Assembly: GCA_963707695.1 (NCBI GenBank) | Contig: CAVPQY010000003.1 | Span: forward strand, 62,001-126,000 | DNA length: 64,000 nucleotides | Reading direction: 5' to 3' | Origin: JAOPZW01 sp963707695 | GTDB taxonomy: Bacteria; Actinomycetota; Thermoleophilia; Solirubrobacterales; Solirubrobacteraceae | Shown: one piece after another, positions 60,163 to 64,000 of the stretch | Position numbering within the stretch: position 1 is the stretch's first letter | How the letters are laid out: each line of letters starts with the position of its first letter | Translations under genes and position numbers: made by a program | Notes under the pieces: model-generated | The model's input: only the letters and a program-made list of their open reading frames with translations | Databases searched by the model: none | What the model was told of the DNA's origin: nothing

Positions 60163-61113
60163 CTAGCCGATGCGGGCGCGCCAGCGCGTCCCGAGCGCCG
60201 CGGCGCCGAGCAGGAGCACCAGGCCGACGCCGGCGAAGCCGGCCGTGATCTCCCGCTCCTCCCGGCGCGTGCCGAGCTGCGAGCCGAGCTGCCGGTAGAT
60301 GTCGTTGAGCTGGCCGGCCTCGCCGACCTGGAAGGCGTCGCCCTTGGACGCCGCCGCGATCTGGCGCAGCGTCTCCGGGTCCGGGGGGACCGACAACGGC
60401 GCGCCGAAGGGGCCGCCCGGGACGACGCCCTCCGCCGTGCCGAGCGCGACGGTGGAGATCGGGATCCCGAGCCGCCCCGCCTGGCGGGCGACCTCGACGG
60501 GGTCGCGCCCGTCGGTCGACTTGCCGTCGGAGAGCAGGACGATCGCCGCCGGCGCCCGGCGACCCTGGGCGTCCTTGCGCTGCTGGAGGCGCTTGAGGGC
60601 CTCCGTCAGCGCGTCGCCCGTGGCCGTGCCGCCGTCGGCCTGCAGGCTCTCGATCCCGGACCGGACGCGGTCGTGCTCGAGGGTCGGGCCCTCGGCCAGG
60701 AACGGGACGGTGTTGTAGCCGACGAGGCCGAGCTGCAGGCCGCCGGGCACCTTGTCGACGAAGCTCAGCGCCGCCTTGCGGGCGGCGTCGATGCGCGTCG
60801 GCGCGACGTCCTGGGACAGCATGGAGCGCGACGCGTCCATGACCAGGACGACGGAGGCGTTGTCGACGGCCACCGCGACCGAGCGCTGCGGCTTGGCGAG
60901 CGAGAGCGCCAGCGCGACGGCGGCGAGCGCCAGCAGCGCCAGGGGCAGCCGGCGGCGCCACGGGTTCACGCTCGGCAGCACGCCGGCCAGCGTCGCGACC
61001 GCCGGGAAGCGCAGGGCGTGGCGGCGGCGGCGCCGGCGCGCCGCGACGTACAGCGCGGCGCCGAGGGGCACGACGAGCAGCGCGAGGAGGCCGAGCGGGC
61101 TGGCGAAGCTCAT
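60163..61113 (-). CDS. BatA-like von Willebrand factor A protein, membrane-anchored
   Basis: A 316-residue protein. Two N-terminal transmembrane helices (about residues 4-24 and 57-72) flank a BatA-type segment (RRRRHALRFPAVATLAG). A VWA domain follows with the MIDAS motif D93-x-S95-x-S97 (VLVMDASRSM), the Thr in GGTATGDAL and Asp in LLSDGKSTDG. A final helix near the C-terminus (FAGVGLVLLLGAAALG) ends in a basic tail. The ATG overlaps the DUF58 stop (ATGA). In MoxR-DUF58-VWA systems these proteins act in chaperone-like assembly or stress functions; the client is unknown. Confidence 0.86.
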   Translation of the reverse strand: MSFASPLGLLALLVVPLGAALYVAARRRRRRHALRFPAVATLAGVLPSVNPWRRRLPLALLALAAVALALSLAKPQRSVAVAVDNASVVLVMDASRSMLSQDVAPTRIDAARKAALSFVDKVPGGLQLGLVGYNTVPFLAEGPTLEHDRVRSGIESLQADGGTATGDALTEALKRLQQRKDAQGRRAPAAIVLLSDGKSTDGRDPVEVARQAGRLGIPISTVALGTAEGVVPGGPFGAPLSVPPDPETLRQIAAASKGDAFQVGEAGQLNDIYRQLGSQLGTRREEREITAGFAGVGLVLLLGAAALGTRWRARIG

Positions 61114-62045
61114 CGCACGCGGCGGGCCATCTCCCGCAGCCAGTCGCCGTCGGTGCTCAGGCGGACGTGCTCGGCGCCCGACCGGCGCAGGGTCGTGGCG
61201 AGCGCCTCGCGGCGCTCGGCCTCCGCGGCGGCGAAGCGCGCGCGCAGCCGCGCCGACGTCGTGTCCGCCTCCACCAGGCGCCCGGTCTCCGGGTCGACGA
61301 GCACGAGGTGGCCCGCGTCGGGCAGCTCGGCCTCGCGCGGGTCGCCGACCTCGACGGCGAGGACGCTGTGGCGGTCGCGCAGCGATCGCAGCGCGCGCTC
61401 CCAGCCGCCGGCGCGGAAGTCGGAGACGACGACCACCAGCCCGGCCTCGCGGGCCAGGCGGCGCACGCGCCACAGGCCGTCGGCCAGGCCGCCGTCGTCG
61501 CCGAGCCCGTCCGGCGCGACGCCCTCCGCGGCCAGCCGCTGCACCGAGGCGAGCGCGCGGCGCCCGCCGCGCGGCGGCAGCAGCCGGACCACCGGGCCGC
61601 CGCAGGCGAGGGCGGCGACGCGGCCCCCGCGGCGCACGGCCAGGCGCGCGAGGACGACGGCGACGCCCTCGGCCACGTCGCTCTTGAGCCGCGTGGCGGT
61701 GCCGAAGCCCATCGAGGCGGACACGTCGAGGACGATCCAGGTCGTCAGCGCGCGCTCGGGGACGTGCTGGCGGACGTGCGCGACGAGCGTGCGCGCGCTG
61801 GCCGCCGGGTCGAGCTGGCGGACGTCGTCCCCGGGCTCGTAGGGCCGCAGCTGGGCGAGCTCGGTGCCGGCGCCGACGCCCGTGCCGCGGTGGTCGCCCG
61901 GGAGCACGCCGCCCGCCCGCCGGGCGAAGGCCAGGTCGAGCGCGGCGACGGCGTCGGCCGACAGGGAGCCGGGCCCCTGCCGGGCCGGAGGGGCGACGAG
62001 GCCGCCGTGGCCCACCGCCCGACCGGGGTCGGGCCGGGGTCTCAC
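61110..62045 (-). CDS. DUF58 protein of a MoxR operon
   Basis: A 311-residue cytoplasmic protein. The DUF58 signature is LAQLRPYEPGDDVRQLDPAASAR followed by VHVRQH-type LVAHVRQHVPERALTTWIVLDVSASMGFG, a partial VWA fold with DVSAS. Later VVVVSDFRAGGWERAL. The GTG start overlaps the MoxR stop (GTGA) and the stop overlaps the VWA gene start, so the three proteins are made as one coupled set. Confidence 0.87.
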   Translation of the reverse strand: MRPRPDPGRAVGHGGLVAPPARQGPGSLSADAVAALDLAFARRAGGVLPGDHRGTGVGAGTELAQLRPYEPGDDVRQLDPAASARTLVAHVRQHVPERALTTWIVLDVSASMGFGTATRLKSDVAEGVAVVLARLAVRRGGRVAALACGGPVVRLLPPRGGRRALASVQRLAAEGVAPDGLGDDGGLADGLWRVRRLAREAGLVVVVSDFRAGGWERALRSLRDRHSVLAVEVGDPREAELPDAGHLVLVDPETGRLVEADTTSARLRARFAAAEAERREALATTLRRSGAEHVRLSTDGDWLREMARRVR

Positions 62046-63049
62046 GCCGCCGCGGCCTCCCGGGGCACGCCGTCGGCCTCGTGCGGGTCGACGGCGGCGA
62101 GGACCCGCGCGACGAGGTCGTCGGGCCGGACGCCGTCGGCCAGCGCGTCGTAGGACAGCACGAGCCGGTGGCGCAGCACGTCGGGCGCCAGGTCGGCGAC
62201 GTCGGTCGCCGTCACGTGGTCGCGCCCGCGCAGCAGCGCGAGGGCCTGGCCGGCCTGGACCATGCCGATCGGGGCGCGCGGGCTGGCGCCGTACTCCACG
62301 AGGCCCTCGAGGTCGTCGAGCCCGTGGTGCTCGGGGCGGCGCGTGGCGTCGGCCAGCCGGACGGCGTAGGCCATGACGCGGCGGTCGACGAAGACCTCCC
62401 GCACGATCGGCGTGTAGGCGACGAGCCGGTCGGCGTCGAGGACGCGCCGGGGCTCGGGCATGCCGGCCACGACGCGGTCGACGACGGCCACCTCGTCCCC
62501 GACCGACGGGTAGTCGACCAGGAGCTTGAAGAGGAAGCGGTCGACCTGCGCCTCGGGGAGCGCGTAGGTGCCCTCGGACTCGATCGGGTTCTGGGTGGCG
62601 AGCACGAGGAAGGGCGCCGGGAGCCGGTGGGTCGTGCCGCCCACGGTCACCTGGCGCTCCTGCATGACCTCGAGGAGGGCCGACTGCACCTTGGCCGGCG
62701 CGCGGTTGATCTCGTCGGCCAGCAGGAGGTTCGTGAACACCGGGCCGAGCTCGGTGCGGAACTCGCCGTGGTCGGGCAGCCAGATGCGCGTGCCGACGAG
62801 GTCGGCGGGCACGAGGTCGGGCGTGAACTGCACGCGGCTGAAGTTCCCGCCGACGACCTGCGCGAGCGTCCGGACGGTCAGCGTCTTGGCCAGCCCGGGC
62901 ACGCCCTCGAGCAGCACGTGCCCGCCGGTGAGCAGCGCCACGAGCACGCGCTCGAGCATCGCGTCCTGGCCGACGATCACGCGCTTGCACTCGTAGAGCG
63001 CCGTCTCCAGGACCGTGCGCGCCTCGCGGGCGGTGTCGTCGTCGAGCAT
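62042..63049 (-). CDS. MoxR-family AAA+ ATPase
   Basis: A 335-residue AAA+ ATPase. Walker A is GVPGLAKT (49-56), the pre-sensor region RVQFTPDLVPADLVGTRIW, Walker B LLLADEINRAPAKVQSALLEVMQE, sensor 1 VLATQNPIESEGTYALPEAQVDRFLFK and the lid domain after residue 225. MoxR proteins act as chaperones maturing metal-centre or membrane complexes with their VWA partners. TAGCGT (63062-63057) precedes the ATG by 7 bases, and MoxR leads the operon. Confidence 0.92.
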   Translation of the reverse strand: MLDDDTAREARTVLETALYECKRVIVGQDAMLERVLVALLTGGHVLLEGVPGLAKTLTVRTLAQVVGGNFSRVQFTPDLVPADLVGTRIWLPDHGEFRTELGPVFTNLLLADEINRAPAKVQSALLEVMQERQVTVGGTTHRLPAPFLVLATQNPIESEGTYALPEAQVDRFLFKLLVDYPSVGDEVAVVDRVVAGMPEPRRVLDADRLVAYTPIVREVFVDRRVMAYAVRLADATRRPEHHGLDDLEGLVEYGASPRAPIGMVQAGQALALLRGRDHVTATDVADLAPDVLRHRLVLSYDALADGVRPDDLVARVLAAVDPHEADGVPREAAAA

Positions 63050-63112
63050 GGCCGGGACGCTAGGGGGCGGGGCGTCAGGTGGCCGTCAGGTGCGGATCCC
63101 GCCCGGCCGCGG

Positions 63113-63967
63113 TCAGCCGGCGCGGCCGTACAGCCGCGCGGTGAGCGGCGCGAAGACGGCCGTCAGCAGCGCCGCCTCACCGAGCACGAGCAGCACGCGG
63201 CCCGCGTCGACGTCGCCGGCGAAGAGGTCCCGCGTCGCGGTCACGAGGTGCGAGATCGGGTTGACCCCCACGAACCACTCCAGGGCCGCCGGGAGCGTCG
63301 ACGGCTCGACGAAGATGTTGCTGAGGAACAGCAGCGGGAAGATGGCCATGAACCCGGTGTTCATCACGGCGTTCGGCGAGCGCAGGACGAGCCCGACCGT
63401 CGTGAAGACCCAGGCGAGCCCGAACGCGAAGACGATGACCAGGGCCATCCCCGCCACGATCCCCGCCGGACCGCCCTTCGCGTCGTAGCCGAGGATCAGC
63501 CCCAGGACCACGGTGACGGTCCCGGCCAGCGCGTACCGGACGACGTCCCCGAACAGCGCGCCGACGAGCGGCGCCGGACGCCAGACGGGCATCGAGCGGA
63601 AGCGGTCGACGACGCCCTTCGTCATGTCGGTGTTGACCGTGACGCCGGCGTAGACGGTCGTGAACAGGATCGTCTGGACGAGGATGCCCGGCAGCAGGTA
63701 CTGCAGGTAGTCGCTCGTCGAGCCGGCGACCGCGCCCCCGAACAGGTAGGTGAACATGATCAGGAACATCACCGGCGTCACGGTCACGTCCAGCAGCTGC
63801 TCGGGGACGTGCTTGATCTTCAGCATGCCGCGCCAGCCGTAGGTGAGGCACTGCGTCAGCGGAGCCGGGCGGTCCGGCGGCTCGCCGGCCGCCAGCGCGG
63901 CGTGGACGGCGTCGGGGCGGACGGACGGTGCGGCGGGGCTCGTCCGGGGGCTCGCCGTCTCGCTCAT
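63113..63967 (-). CDS. ABC-2-type export permease (DrrB-like)
   Basis: A 284-residue membrane subunit with six hydrophobic helices after a Pro/Ala-rich cytoplasmic N-terminus of about 40 residues. ABC2_membrane features: MLKIKHVPEQLLDVTVTPVMFLIMFTYLFGG, LPGILVQTILFTTVYAGVTVNTDMTKGVVDRFRSMPV (conserved GvidRfrsmP in DrrB) and FPLLFLSNIFVEPSTLP. DrrAB-type pumps export antibiotics or lipids. The ATG overlaps the stop of the upstream gene and has GGGGGAGG ahead. Confidence 0.9.
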   Translation of the reverse strand: MSETASPRTSPAAPSVRPDAVHAALAAGEPPDRPAPLTQCLTYGWRGMLKIKHVPEQLLDVTVTPVMFLIMFTYLFGGAVAGSTSDYLQYLLPGILVQTILFTTVYAGVTVNTDMTKGVVDRFRSMPVWRPAPLVGALFGDVVRYALAGTVTVVLGLILGYDAKGGPAGIVAGMALVIVFAFGLAWVFTTVGLVLRSPNAVMNTGFMAIFPLLFLSNIFVEPSTLPAALEWFVGVNPISHLVTATRDLFAGDVDAGRVLLVLGEAALLTAVFAPLTARLYGRAG

Positions 63968-64000
63968 GCGGCGACCTCCCCCGGGTCGCCGGCGGTGGGC
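63964..64000 (-). CDS. C-terminal end of a probable ABC exporter ATP-binding protein (cut by window edge)
   Basis: Only the last 11 codons and stop are visible (ending in GDPGEVAA). The ATGA overlap with the DrrB-like permease and the usual DrrA-DrrB gene order suggest it is the ATPase subunit. The sequence itself cannot confirm this. Confidence 0.4.
   Translation of the reverse strand, partial: PTAGDPGEVAA

Overview
The window is very GC-rich chromosomal DNA, coding almost end to end, with no rRNA, tRNA, phage, IS element or CRISPR array that I can see. It looks like a high-GC actinobacterium, most likely class Thermoleophilia (Solirubrobacterales, e.g. Conexibacter/Solirubrobacter relatives). 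That placement is inferred from GTG-rich starts, short GTGA/ATGA gene junctions, TAGSST-type -10 boxes a few bases before start codons, and a gene mix of cbb3-like oxidase, paired acyl-CoA dehydrogenases, DHA2 exporters and FrcBCA/XylFGH-like sugar ABC transport. It is not proven.

Layout. 0-6.3 kb: a cbb3-like terminal oxidase operon (subunit I, a fused diheme cytochrome c, a small membrane protein cut by the window edge) is divergent from an OmpR-type response regulator, a histidine kinase and hemA. The shared promoter region carries GATGACG inverted repeats. 6.3-12.4 kb: a HerA-like ATPase, acyl-CoA dehydrogenase, FabG-like reductase, GNAT and cupin genes on the plus strand face a degenerate SDR and an ArsR/AHSA1 pair. 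12.5-19.8 kb: a secreted esterase, PlsC-like acyltransferase and glycerol kinase; a 409-bp gap full of nested inverted repeats; then a stand-alone biotin carrier protein, truncated hemoglobin, enoyl-CoA hydratase and an MFS sugar-type transporter. 19.9-29.3 kb: a membrane glycosyltransferase-like protein and the biotin genes bioB-bioF-bioD, then bioA, with a P450, an SRPBCC protein and a membrane spermidine-synthase-like protein between them on the other strand.

29.3-40.5 kb is a complete-looking carbohydrate or polyol catabolic locus: XylF-like binding protein, single-domain ATPase, XylH-like permease, FGGY kinase, three zinc alcohol dehydrogenases and a tagatose/psicose 3-epimerase-like isomerase. 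It is bracketed by a LacI and a SorC regulator, each next to a matching candidate operator. 40.5-52.7 kb is mixed metabolism: GerW-like protein, rubredoxin, NUDIX, split-barrel protein, SCP2 protein with a repetitive tail, aldehyde dehydrogenase, an ECF sigma factor fused to a membrane anti-sigma-like tail, Glu/Leu/Val dehydrogenase, DsbA-like protein, metallo-hydrolase, PQQ-type sugar dehydrogenase lipoprotein and ROK kinase. 52.7-64 kb: a TetR-controlled acyl-CoA dehydrogenase pair, an ankyrin protein, a cupredoxin-containing secreted protein, a DHA2 exporter, a MoxR-DUF58-VWA operon and the start of an ABC-2 export operon.

At least five genes (17.9, 45.6, 51.9, 54.1-54.7 and 57.5 kb) need single-base frame corrections. 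In four of them the simplest fix is removing one base from a three-base G or C run, so assembly indels are at least as likely as real gene decay. The strongest candidates for something undescribed are the nested-hairpin intergenic region at 15.9-16.1 kb, the fused cytochrome of the oxidase operon, the sigma/anti-sigma fusion and the dual-regulated sugar locus.
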